Positions 54,507 through 62,700 of a DNA stretch of 64,000 bases are shown here, piece by piece (positions within the stretch are counted from its first letter, which is position 1; every line of letters begins with the position of its first letter). The stretch is taken from positions 87,188-151,187 of the forward strand of contig MNTU01000016.1 in NCBI GenBank assembly GCA_001917125.1. The letters are read 5' to 3'. Origin of the DNA: Azospirillum sp. 47_25. GTDB lineage: Bacteria; Pseudomonadota; Alphaproteobacteria; RF32; CAG-239. Position numbers and translations under genes: made by a program. The notes below the pieces were generated by a model. It was given only the letters and a program-made list of their open reading frames with translations. It did no database searches and was not told where the DNA came from.

Positions 54507-55020
54507 ATATTGAAAAACCGTCCGAAGCGACGTTTTGCTTTTCGGCAGGATAGTTTTTGATAAGCGGAACAAATGCGGCTGCCATTTGCCGGTAAACTTC
54601 TCTTTTTATCTCCCAAACCAAATCGGGCGCTTCTTCCAAATCAAACCAGCCGAATTCGTCAAATTCGGGCTCCTCCGTTTTCAAGTTGATCTCGTCTTCC
54701 TGTCCGGTAAAATAAAACAGGCTCCAGTATTGTTCCTGGCCGTCGTTGAAAATGCCTCTGGTTCTGAACTTGGCCTTAACTTCTTCCGGAAACTCGTATC
54801 TCAGCGGATAATCCAGCGTTTTAACCGCTGTTACGGAATGTACCGAAGTCTCTTCCTTAAGCTCGCGCAAAGCAGCTTCCTGAGCCGTTTCTCCGGCTTC
54901 TATCCCGCCTTGGGGAAACTGCCAGCCGTCAGTCTTGGGAAAAATCCGCCGGCACATTAAAACCTTTTTGTCTTGGCGGAAAACAACTGCTGCGGCGTTG
55001 GGACGAAACACTTTTTTCAT
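54505..55020 (-). CDS. rppH: RNA pyrophosphohydrolase RppH (Nudix)
   Basis: 171-residue Nudix hydrolase that removes pyrophosphate from mRNA 5' ends. FRPNAAAVVF, WQFPQGGIEAGETAQEAALRELKEET (the GX5EX7REUXEEXGU Nudix box; here it closes EETSV), and FGWFDLEEAPDLVWEIKREVYRQM are typical. Last gene of the gpmI-envC-ctpA-yibQ-rppH block; its start meets the yibQ stop. Confidence 0.93.
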   Translation of the reverse strand: MKKVFRPNAAAVVFRQDKKVLMCRRIFPKTDGWQFPQGGIEAGETAQEAALRELKEETSVHSVTAVKTLDYPLRYEFPEEVKAKFRTRGIFNDGQEQYWSLFYFTGQEDEINLKTEEPEFDEFGWFDLEEAPDLVWEIKREVYRQMAAAFVPLIKNYPAEKQNVASDGFSI

Positions 55021-56207
55021 TATTCTTCCACCACCAGATTGGAAAGCGGAACCAAAGCAAAAGGTTTTGCGATCTCCGTTATATTGCGTTCTTTCATTTC
55101 TTCATAACTGAGCTGCGGTGAAAAGCTTTCTATCCATTTGTTCAGGGCCAGAACGGCTATCGGCTTCGGATCGCTGACAATCACGGCATATCCTTTGTCT
55201 CGTGCAATCTGTTCGGCCTGTTCCAAAAGTTTTTCAATATTTTGAGCGGAAAAATCGCGGTCAATGACAATATCCGCTCTGGCTCTGGCCAGTTGTCTCA
55301 CTTTAATTGCCTCAATGCCGTCTTCGCCTGTTGCATTAAGCACAAGTAATCCGCGGTCATGCAGTTCTTGCAGAATGGCGGTTAAATGTTCGGCGTTGCT
55401 TTCATCGGCCACGCCTGGCGTAACAATTACGCCGCCGACCGGAGCTCCGATTCCGATGGTTTTTTCCAGTCTTTCGGTATTTTCAGCCAGACTGGCCGTC
55501 AGACTGATAGACATCGGCCCGCTGTCCGACTGTAAATAATCTTTGGAAGGAAGCAGCAAATCCATATAAGTTTCATGACCTTCGCTGCGGGCGGCAATAA
55601 TCTGTTCGGCCTGATCCGGAGCATAAGGCGAAAAGGAAAAACTGACGCCGGACGGCAATCCCTTGTTAATCAAATCAGCATTGCCGCGGTTAAGTCCCAT
55701 ATTCTTGATAACCACCGCAATCCGGTTAAAACGGGGCATAACCGAAACTTTGCTGCCGTAAACTTCCCAGGGCTTTTTTTTGCCGTCGGTTTTCGGAAGT
55801 TTCAGATTTCCTTTTTCTTCGGTCAAATCGCTGTCTGATCTGACCGCCGGCAAAGGCTGACCGCCGGCACTGCCCAATGAAGCCAGATAAGGCGTCCGGG
55901 CAATAACGGCTTCCAAGCTGTGCGGATCTTCTTCTTTTTGCGGTTTGGCAGTCGTTTCGGCCTGGGCGGTTTCTTCTCCGACACTTACGACCTCTTCGGG
56001 CTTTTTGCTTTTTTTGTTTCTGTCCGGCAGCGTAATAACATACTTTGGAGACTGGTTATACGTATCATACATAATCCGGTCTATCTTAGAGCGGTAAATC
56101 GGCTCGCTCTTCTGTTCGGCAGACTGATAACCGATACCGATTATTCCTGCCAGAGTAATCAGCACCACCAGAATTAAGATTTTTTTCTGACGGATAAATT
56201 CAATCAA
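55020..56207 (-). CDS. YibQ-like divergent polysaccharide deacetylase
   Basis: 395 residues. One N-terminal membrane helix (residues 8-27) is followed by a low-complexity linker (about residues 60-140) and a C-terminal divergent polysaccharide deacetylase domain from about residue 158 (RIAVVIKNMGLNRGNADLINKG, FSFSPYAPD, ARSEGHETYMDLL). This family sits between ctpA and rppH in many alphaproteobacteria. The IKNMG start replaces the usual IDDxG, so the metal site may be weakened and enzymatic activity is doubtful. Confidence 0.85.
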   Translation of the reverse strand: MIEFIRQKKILILVVLITLAGIIGIGYQSAEQKSEPIYRSKIDRIMYDTYNQSPKYVITLPDRNKKSKKPEEVVSVGEETAQAETTAKPQKEEDPHSLEAVIARTPYLASLGSAGGQPLPAVRSDSDLTEEKGNLKLPKTDGKKKPWEVYGSKVSVMPRFNRIAVVIKNMGLNRGNADLINKGLPSGVSFSFSPYAPDQAEQIIAARSEGHETYMDLLLPSKDYLQSDSGPMSISLTASLAENTERLEKTIGIGAPVGGVIVTPGVADESNAEHLTAILQELHDRGLLVLNATGEDGIEAIKVRQLARARADIVIDRDFSAQNIEKLLEQAEQIARDKGYAVIVSDPKPIAVLALNKWIESFSPQLSYEEMKERNITEIAKPFALVPLSNLVVEE

Positions 56208-56209
56208 GC

Positions 56210-57523
56210 CTATTTCCTTTTGTCTTCCAAACCTTCGTTATACAATCCTAACGCCTTAACCAGATCAATAGCGCGGGAGAGCTGATAGTCTTTGGCCAGT
56301 TCTTCGGCTTCGGCCTTTTTCTGATCTGCGTTTTTGCTGTTTTTATCGCCGGAGGTTTCATTTTTCAGGGCGTTGCTGAATTCTGCTTCGCTGAAACCGA
56401 CCCCGGTATCCAGAACTTCGACTTTGGCCGGTTTAACCTCAATGTCCGGTTCAATACCCTTTGCCTGAATGGAACGTCCCGAAGGTGTGTAATAACGGGC
56501 GGTGGTCAGGCGCATGGCTCCGTATTTGCCCAAAGGAATCACCGTCTGCACGGAACCTTTGCCGAAAGATTTTTCACCCAGAATAATCGCCCGTTTATGA
56601 TCCTGCAATGCGCCGGCCACAATTTCCGAGGCTGAAGCCGAACCGTCATTGATAATCACCACAATCGGCAGCCCTTTGGCAATATCGCCTTCTTTGGCGG
56701 TGTATTTGACTGTATCTTCTTCATTGCGTGAACGGGTCGAAACGATTTCACCCTTATCCAGGAACAAATCGGAAACGTTGACTGCCTGGTCAAGCAGGCC
56801 GCCCGGATTGTTGCGTACGTCGATAACAACGCCTTTCAGTTTGTCGCCCAGTTTCTTTTTGGCATCTTTAATCGCCTTGGCGGTCATCGTGTCGACATCT
56901 TCGCTGAAAGAGGAAATGCGGATATAAACCACGTCATCGGCTTTGATGCTGTTTTTAACCGACTGTATTTTAATTTCCTCGCGTTTGAGGGTAACTTCCA
57001 GCGGTTTTTCGTTAATCCGGCGAATGGTCAGTTTGACTTTGCTGCCGATTTTGCCGCGCATTTTATCAACCGCATCGTTCAGCGTCATGCCCATCACGGC
57101 TTCGCCGTCAATATTGGTAATATAGTCGCCCGGTTTTAATCCCGCTTTGGAAGCCGGCGTATCGTCAATCGGCGAAACAACCTTAACCACGCCGTTTTCC
57201 ATGGTGACTTCAATGCCCAAACCACCGAATTTCCCTTTGGTTTGTTCGCTCATATATTTAAAACTCTGGTCATCCAGAAAACTGGAATGCGGATCCAGCG
57301 AAGACAACATGCCGTTAATGGCGGATTCAATCAGCTTTTTGTCCGAAACATCTTCCACGTATGAAACTTTTGCCCGTTCCATAACTTCGCCGAACAGGTT
57401 CAGCAGTTCATAAGTGTCGGCGTCTTCCGTCTGGGCTTTGGACTGCTTCGCCGCTTCGGCCAAAGGCGAAACCAGCATGAGGCATAAAAGAGAAACTGTC
57501 AAAATAGATGTTTTTTTCCGCAT
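56210..57523 (-). CDS. ctpA: C-terminal processing protease CtpA (S41 family)
   Basis: 437-residue periplasmic serine protease. A signal peptide ends near residue 24 (SPLAEAA). A PDZ domain spans about residues 90-170 (GGLGIEVTMENGVVKV, then LKPGDYITNIDGEAV). The catalytic core has NNPGGLLDQAVNVSDLF, INDGSASASEIVAGAL with the Ser, and LGEKSFGKGSVQT with the Lys. The ATG at 57523 is preferred because AAGGA is 9 nt upstream; ATG 57532 would overlap the Shine-Dalgarno. It follows the EnvC-like gene. Confidence 0.93.
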   Translation of the reverse strand: MRKKTSILTVSLLCLMLVSPLAEAAKQSKAQTEDADTYELLNLFGEVMERAKVSYVEDVSDKKLIESAINGMLSSLDPHSSFLDDQSFKYMSEQTKGKFGGLGIEVTMENGVVKVVSPIDDTPASKAGLKPGDYITNIDGEAVMGMTLNDAVDKMRGKIGSKVKLTIRRINEKPLEVTLKREEIKIQSVKNSIKADDVVYIRISSFSEDVDTMTAKAIKDAKKKLGDKLKGVVIDVRNNPGGLLDQAVNVSDLFLDKGEIVSTRSRNEEDTVKYTAKEGDIAKGLPIVVIINDGSASASEIVAGALQDHKRAIILGEKSFGKGSVQTVIPLGKYGAMRLTTARYYTPSGRSIQAKGIEPDIEVKPAKVEVLDTGVGFSEAEFSNALKNETSGDKNSKNADQKKAEAEELAKDYQLSRAIDLVKALGLYNEGLEDKRK

Positions 57524-57541
57524 ATTTTCCATTCCTTAAAA

Positions 57542-58804
57542 CTAATTAGCAAACCACGAAATCGGATTAATCGGATGATTGTTCTTCCGCAGTTCCATAT
57601 ATAACTTGGCATCGCCGTCATCCGGCATCAGCCCGATAGGTTCGCCGGCCAGCAGCAGCTGTCCCAGCTCGCAGTCAATTGAATCCAGCCCGGCCAAAAG
57701 CGACGTGTAACCCTTGCCGTGCTCAATAATAATCAAATTGCCGTAACCGCGGAACGGCCCTGCAAAAAGGACTGAACCGTCAAACGGCGCAATAACCTGA
57801 GCCTGAGCTCTGGTCTTAATGATAATTCCTTTGGAGCTGACGCCTTTGGCCGTTTCCTGTCCGTAAGCCGTAATAATCGACCCTCTTGCCGGCCGTGAAA
57901 GCTTACCCTTGGCTTTTACGAAATTATCCCCGATTTCATTTATAACCTCGGGTTTGAATTTAATCAAGTCGGCAGTTTTAACCTGTTCACGCTTTTGATT
58001 TTCCTCGGCTTCTTTTCTTTTTTGTTCTTCCAGGGCTGCCAGCCGCCGTCTTTCTTCTTCCTGTTTGCGGCGTTTTTCCTGCTGTTCTTTTTCCAGCTTG
58101 CTCAGCAAATCACGCAAATCCTGGGCTTGTCCCGCCAGTTTCTGCACTTTTTTCTTTGCCCTTTCGCTTTTGACTTCCACCGCATTGCGCAGTTTTGATT
58201 TGCGCTGAACCAGCGATTTCATCTGTTCGTGCTCGGCTTCCAACACTTTTTTCTGTCTGACAATCCGCGCCATTTGGTTTTCGACCCGCTTTTTCTGCTG
58301 TTCTATTTTTTCCAGCTCTTTCCGCAGCCGGGAAGCGTTTTCCTCCAAATACGGCACCGTTTCCCGCAGCAACATCGCGCTGCGGATGATTTCCACCGGA
58401 TTCAACGGTTGCACAAAAAGGGATTCTGTCGGTTTCAGCGCCAGGTTTTGCAAAGCCGACAGCGTCTTTATCAGATTTTCGTCCTGGGAAGAAAAATTTG
58501 TTTGGGCTTGCTGCAAATCATTAGTCAGCTGTTCCAGCTCGGCTTCCATTTTAGAAAGGGATTCCTCGCTGTTTTGAATCATTTTGGCTGATTTAATCAT
58601 CTGCTGATTGACGTCTTTCAGCTCCCGGCTGATTTTGGAGGCCTGTTCCTGCAAACGCTGGTGTTCCAGATTTTGCGCTTTAACCTGTTGCTCCACCTGT
58701 TCCAGCTCTTTGCGGGAAACATTGGCGGCTTCGGCCACGCCGGACAAGAGGCTGAAAAGCCCCAGGCCCGTCAAAATGATTTGCTTTAGCCGCCGTAGTC
58801 TCAT
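57542..58804 (-). CDS. envC: EnvC-like murein hydrolase activator (degenerate LytM domain)
   Basis: 420 residues. Signal peptide to about residue 26, then a coiled coil over about residues 30-280 with a Lys/Glu/Arg-rich end, then a LytM (M23) domain from about residue 315 (GVSSKGIIIKT, APFDGSVLFAGPFRGYGNLIIIEHG). The zinc-ligand motifs HxxxD and HxH of active M23 enzymes are missing: the equivalents read SKGIIIK and LYMELRK. This fits EnvC, which activates amidases without being a hydrolase. Operon with ctpA and gpmI. Confidence 0.87.
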   Translation of the reverse strand: MRLRRLKQIILTGLGLFSLLSGVAEAANVSRKELEQVEQQVKAQNLEHQRLQEQASKISRELKDVNQQMIKSAKMIQNSEESLSKMEAELEQLTNDLQQAQTNFSSQDENLIKTLSALQNLALKPTESLFVQPLNPVEIIRSAMLLRETVPYLEENASRLRKELEKIEQQKKRVENQMARIVRQKKVLEAEHEQMKSLVQRKSKLRNAVEVKSERAKKKVQKLAGQAQDLRDLLSKLEKEQQEKRRKQEEERRRLAALEEQKRKEAEENQKREQVKTADLIKFKPEVINEIGDNFVKAKGKLSRPARGSIITAYGQETAKGVSSKGIIIKTRAQAQVIAPFDGSVLFAGPFRGYGNLIIIEHGKGYTSLLAGLDSIDCELGQLLLAGEPIGLMPDDGDAKLYMELRKNNHPINPISWFAN

Positions 58805-58813
58805 ATCCGTCCG

Positions 58814-60346
58814 TTATTTAACCAGCAGGGACTGTCCGTTCATTTCCTTCGGCTGCGGAATATTCAGCAACTCCAGCAAAGTCGGGGAGATGTCCGCCAG
58901 TTTGCCGTCTTTCATGGCGGTAATCTCTTTCGGTCCGTTGATTAAAATCGCCTGAACTTTACCGACGGTGTGTGCGGTGTAAGGTTCGCCGGTTTTCTCG
59001 TCAATCATCTTTTCCGCATTGCCGTGGTCGGCAGTCACCAGCAGAACACCGTCAACGTCTTTAATTGCTTTAACGACTCGCCCCAGACATTCGTCCACGG
59101 CAGCCACCGCTTTCAAAACGGCATCCATTTTGCCGGTGTGTCCGACCATGTCGCCGTTGGCAAAATTACAAATAATCACGTCAAATTTTTTGTTTTCAAT
59201 CGCGTCAACCAGGTTGTCGGTTACTTCATAAACGCTCATTTCCGGTTTCAAGTCATAAGTCGCAACTTTCGGGCTCGGAACCAGAATGCGGCTTTCACCC
59301 GGAAATTCTTTTTCCTCGCCGCCGTTAAAGAAGAAGGTAACATGGGCATATTTCTCGGTTTCGGCAATACGCAGCTGCGTCAGTCCATGGTCGGCAACCA
59401 CCTCGCCGAAAATGTTTTTCAGGGCTTCCGGCCCAAACATGGTTTTCATGAAGCGGTTGTGGTCAACCGAATATTCGGTCAGGCCGACAGCCATTGAAAG
59501 CCTGATTTCTTTTTTGCGGGCAAAGCCGGTAAATTCCCTGTCTGCCAAAGCATACAGAATTTCCCGGGCGCGGTCGGCGCGGAAGTTGGCCATTAAAACC
59601 GCATCTCCTTCTTCAAAACCTTTATAATCGCCGATAACGCAGGGAACAACGAACTCGTCGGTTACGCCGTCTTTATAAGAAGCGGCAATCGCTTCGTCGG
59701 CGCTGGCGGCATGCTTTCCTTCGCCCAGAGCAATCGCATTATAGGCTGCTTCAACGCGATCCCAGCGTTTATCGCGGTCCATGGCATAAAAACGTCCTGA
59801 AATCGTTGCGATTTTAACTCCGTTAAAAGCAGCAATGTCTTTTTCAAATTCGGCCAGATATTCCTGCGCGGAAGAAGGCGGCGTATCGCGACCGTCCAAA
59901 AAGGCATGAACATCGACTTTAACCTTGTTTTCGGATAAAATACGGCACAAAGCGACGATATGATTCATCGAGGAATGAACGCCGCCGGGCGACATCAGCC
60001 CCATCAAATGGCAGGTTTTGCCGTTTTTCTGCAAATCGGCGATCAACTCTTTCAGAACCGGATTTTCTTTAATGCTGCCGTCTTTGATTGCCTGGTCGAT
60101 TCTGGGCAAGTCCTGCATGACGACGCGTCCGGCACCCAAATTCATGTGACCGACTTCCGAGTTGCCCATCTGTCCTTCCGGCAGACCGACCGCCAGCCCG
60201 TAAGTTTCGATCAGGCTGTGCGGATATTCTTTCAGATAGCTGTGCCAGTTTGGCGTATGGCCGTTTTCAATGGCGTTGTCGGGGGTAACCGGCTGACGAT
60301 AGCCCCAGCCGTCCAGAATCAGTAACATAACGGGTTTTTGTGTCAT
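58814..60346 (-). CDS. gpmI: 2,3-bisphosphoglycerate-independent phosphoglycerate mutase
   Basis: 510-residue Mn-dependent glycolytic mutase. VMLLILDGWGYRQ (first metal Asp), QMGNSEVGHMNLGAGRVV with the phospho-Ser near residue 62, FLDGRDTPPSSAQEYL, FRADRAREI, and VTADHGNAEKM near residue 445 are diagnostic. ATG at 60346 with AGAGAG upstream is chosen; an in-frame ATG 11 codons earlier is less likely. First gene of the five-gene envelope block. Confidence 0.96.
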   Translation of the reverse strand: MTQKPVMLLILDGWGYRQPVTPDNAIENGHTPNWHSYLKEYPHSLIETYGLAVGLPEGQMGNSEVGHMNLGAGRVVMQDLPRIDQAIKDGSIKENPVLKELIADLQKNGKTCHLMGLMSPGGVHSSMNHIVALCRILSENKVKVDVHAFLDGRDTPPSSAQEYLAEFEKDIAAFNGVKIATISGRFYAMDRDKRWDRVEAAYNAIALGEGKHAASADEAIAASYKDGVTDEFVVPCVIGDYKGFEEGDAVLMANFRADRAREILYALADREFTGFARKKEIRLSMAVGLTEYSVDHNRFMKTMFGPEALKNIFGEVVADHGLTQLRIAETEKYAHVTFFFNGGEEKEFPGESRILVPSPKVATYDLKPEMSVYEVTDNLVDAIENKKFDVIICNFANGDMVGHTGKMDAVLKAVAAVDECLGRVVKAIKDVDGVLLVTADHGNAEKMIDEKTGEPYTAHTVGKVQAILINGPKEITAMKDGKLADISPTLLELLNIPQPKEMNGQSLLVK

Positions 60347-60557
60347 TATATTTCTCTCTTTCAACAATATAATCAGCACCGTTTTCCGGGCTGATTGTCA
60401 CGATGATAAAACTTCTTCGTATTATATATAATAAATGATAATAAAAAAGCACTAATTTTATCGTTTATGCAGAAATTTTTGCCGTTTTTCTCCGCCTGTT
60501 TCCGGCAGAATTGCTCTTCCCGCCCAAGGGTTGCGCCGGTTCGGCTTTTATGTAAGG

Positions 60558-62369
60558 CTAGTCACGGCTTTCATGTGCGGCCAGCATAACTTTGCGCCAG
60601 ATTTCCGCCGGCACCGAACTGCCGCCGACCCCTTTCATCGGCGAGTTATCGTCATTGCCTACCCAGACGGCGGCGATATATTTGTCGGTAAAACCGACGA
60701 ACCAGGCGTCGCGATAGTCCTGAGACGTTCCGGTTTTTCCGGCGGCAAAGAACGGCAGTTTGGCTCGCCGACCGGTGCCGAATTTAATTACGTCTTCCAG
60801 CATGTCAGCCATATTTTCCACGGCTTTCCCGTCTAAAATCTGATTTTCGCCGTCGCTTTCGCGCATATAAAGCTGATAACCGTCGCGGCTGTAAATTTCT
60901 TTAATTGCGTAAGGCCAGGTTGCATAACCGCCGTTGGCAATCGCCGAATAGGCCACCGCCATGTCAATGACTTTCACTTCAAACGTTCCCAAAGCCAGCG
61001 ACGGACTGTTTTGAATCGGGGTGGTAATGCCCATTTTTTTGGCCGTGCGGATAATTTCCGGTTTAGACAGCTGCTGCGCCAGATTAATGGTAGCCAGATT
61101 GTACGATTTGGCCAAAGCCTCGGTTAAAGTAACTTCGCCGTGATATTTTTTGTCGATGTTTTCCGGCTGCCAGTCGCCGATACTGAGCGGAAAGTCGCCA
61201 ATGGTATCGCCCGGTTTATAGCCGTTTTGCAAAGCGGTCAGATAAACAAAGGTTTTGAATGCCGATCCCGGCTGCCGCAAGGCATTGATTGCCCGGTTGA
61301 ACTGGCTTTTTTGATAGTCAACGCCGCCGACCATCGCTTTGACGGCGCCGCTCTTGTCCAAAACGACAATCGCTCCCTGGGTTACGTTGCGTTCCTTGTT
61401 GGCGCGAATGGTCTCGGTCAGAATTCTGTCGGCCGCCTCCTGAATATGCTGGTCAAGCGTGGTGTAAACGTAAATGTCGTTTTCCCGCTCGCCGATATAG
61501 GCATTGACGTCATTATAAACCCAGTCGGCGAAATATTTGCCGCCCTCAACTTTGTCTGAAACCAGAACGCCGGTTTTCATCGTCAAAGCGTGCTGCCGTT
61601 CTTCTTCGCTGATGTAACCTTCATCCACCATATTTTGCAAAACGATGCGGGCGCGGCTTTCTGCTCTTTCCGGATTGGCAATCGGATTGTAACGCGTCGG
61701 CGCTTTCAGCATTCCGGCAATAATGGCGGATTCTTTCAAATTCAAATCAGCCGATGTTTTCTGAAAATATTTGTTTGCTGCCGCCTCAATGCCGTATGTT
61801 CCGGCACCAAGATAAACCCGGTTCAGATACAGAGCCATAATCTGGTCTTTGCTGAATTTATGTTCCAGCCAGAAAGCCAGCAGCAGCTCCTGAATTTTGC
61901 GCTTGATGTTTTTGTTTGGGGTCAAAAACAGATTTTTGGCCACCTGCTGGGTAATCGTACTGCCGCCCTGCGCATAGCGCCCTTTAATCAGATTGACCGC
62001 CATAGCCCGCGTAAAGGCGATAATGTCAAAACCAAAATGCTGATAAAAACGGCGGTCTTCGGTGGCAATAATTGCTTCGGTGGTATATTTGGGCAGATAA
62101 TCCGGCATCACCACGGCTGAATATACTTGCCCGTAAGTGGCGACTTCGTTGCCGTTTTCGGCGGTAATCGTGGTTGACGGCTGACGGGTGCGGCTGACGG
62201 CCTGCTCAATGTCGGGCAGGGTGAAAAAACAATACAGCAGATACAGCCCTGAAGTTATCACCAGCAGGGCAAATAATTTTAAGAGTCTGCGCCGATTCGC
62301 AACTCTTTGTTTTGACTCTCTTTTTTTGCCCTTGCGGGTGCTTTTTTTCTTCTTTGCGGTTTTTGCCAT
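60558..62369 (-). CDS. Penicillin-binding protein 1A-type transglycosylase/transpeptidase
   Basis: 603-residue bifunctional peptidoglycan synthase. A very basic cytoplasmic leader (residues 1-28) precedes one membrane helix (about 30-50). GT51 domain: ATEDRRFYQHFGFD (catalytic Glu), GGSTITQQVAKNLFL, KIQELLLAFWLEHKF. Transpeptidase domain: SxxK in GSAFKTF near residue 365, SYN in AKSYNLATIN, and KTGTS near residue 560. It lacks the long insert domain of E. coli PBP1A. The LppC lipoprotein at 50 kb may activate it. Confidence 0.95.
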   Translation of the reverse strand: MAKTAKKKKSTRKGKKRESKQRVANRRRLLKLFALLVITSGLYLLYCFFTLPDIEQAVSRTRQPSTTITAENGNEVATYGQVYSAVVMPDYLPKYTTEAIIATEDRRFYQHFGFDIIAFTRAMAVNLIKGRYAQGGSTITQQVAKNLFLTPNKNIKRKIQELLLAFWLEHKFSKDQIMALYLNRVYLGAGTYGIEAAANKYFQKTSADLNLKESAIIAGMLKAPTRYNPIANPERAESRARIVLQNMVDEGYISEEERQHALTMKTGVLVSDKVEGGKYFADWVYNDVNAYIGERENDIYVYTTLDQHIQEAADRILTETIRANKERNVTQGAIVVLDKSGAVKAMVGGVDYQKSQFNRAINALRQPGSAFKTFVYLTALQNGYKPGDTIGDFPLSIGDWQPENIDKKYHGEVTLTEALAKSYNLATINLAQQLSKPEIIRTAKKMGITTPIQNSPSLALGTFEVKVIDMAVAYSAIANGGYATWPYAIKEIYSRDGYQLYMRESDGENQILDGKAVENMADMLEDVIKFGTGRRAKLPFFAAGKTGTSQDYRDAWFVGFTDKYIAAVWVGNDDNSPMKGVGGSSVPAEIWRKVMLAAHESRD

Positions 62370-62449
62370 CAGATAAGCCCTTGCGCCGATTCGTAAAATA
62401 TTTTACAACTGAATGCATAACTTATCACAAAGAAGTTAAAGGAAAATTT

Positions 62450-62650
62450 ATGACCACCGTTTCAGTCGCGCTTTCCGCCGAATTGTTCCAAAAACTGCAA
62501 ACCCTGTCTGCCAAAAGCGGCCGACCGGTTGAAGACTGCCTTGAACTGGCGGTGGCTGAATACGTCGAAAACTATGAAGACGCCTATAAAACGGATTTGA
62601 ACAGCGTTAACGCGCTTGAACGTTCTTTCTTCTTTTCCGTAGCGGAATAA
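62450..62650 (+). CDS. Small ribbon-helix-helix-like protein, unknown
   Basis: 66 residues. The start MTTVSVALSAELFQKLQTL then AKSGRPVEDCLELAVAEYVENY has the beta strand plus two helices pattern of CopG/Arc-type ribbon-helix-helix proteins. No toxin gene is adjacent, so an antitoxin role is not supported. AAAGGAAAATTT precedes the ATG at 62450; the frame is open upstream but without a plausible start. Confidence 0.65.
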   Translation: MTTVSVALSAELFQKLQTLSAKSGRPVEDCLELAVAEYVENYEDAYKTDLNSVNALERSFFFSVAE

Positions 62651-62666
62651 TTAAATGAAATCAGTA

Positions 62667-62693
62667 AAAGCCCCTCTTGGTGAGGGGCTTTTT
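62667..62693 (+). terminator. Rho-independent terminator
   Basis: AAAGCCCCTC and GAGGGGCTTT are perfect arms around TTGGT with a T-run, 17 bp after the 66-residue gene. It may also end the convergent gene at 62701. Confidence 0.88.
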
Positions 62694-62700
62694 GTGTGTT

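Noticed and set aside
60380..60557. Gene between PBP1A and gpmI
   Set aside because: Only an 11- and a 30-codon frame without credible start signals.
62450..62650. Toxin-antitoxin pair
   Set aside because: Only a ribbon-helix-helix-like protein is present; neither neighbour is a toxin candidate.
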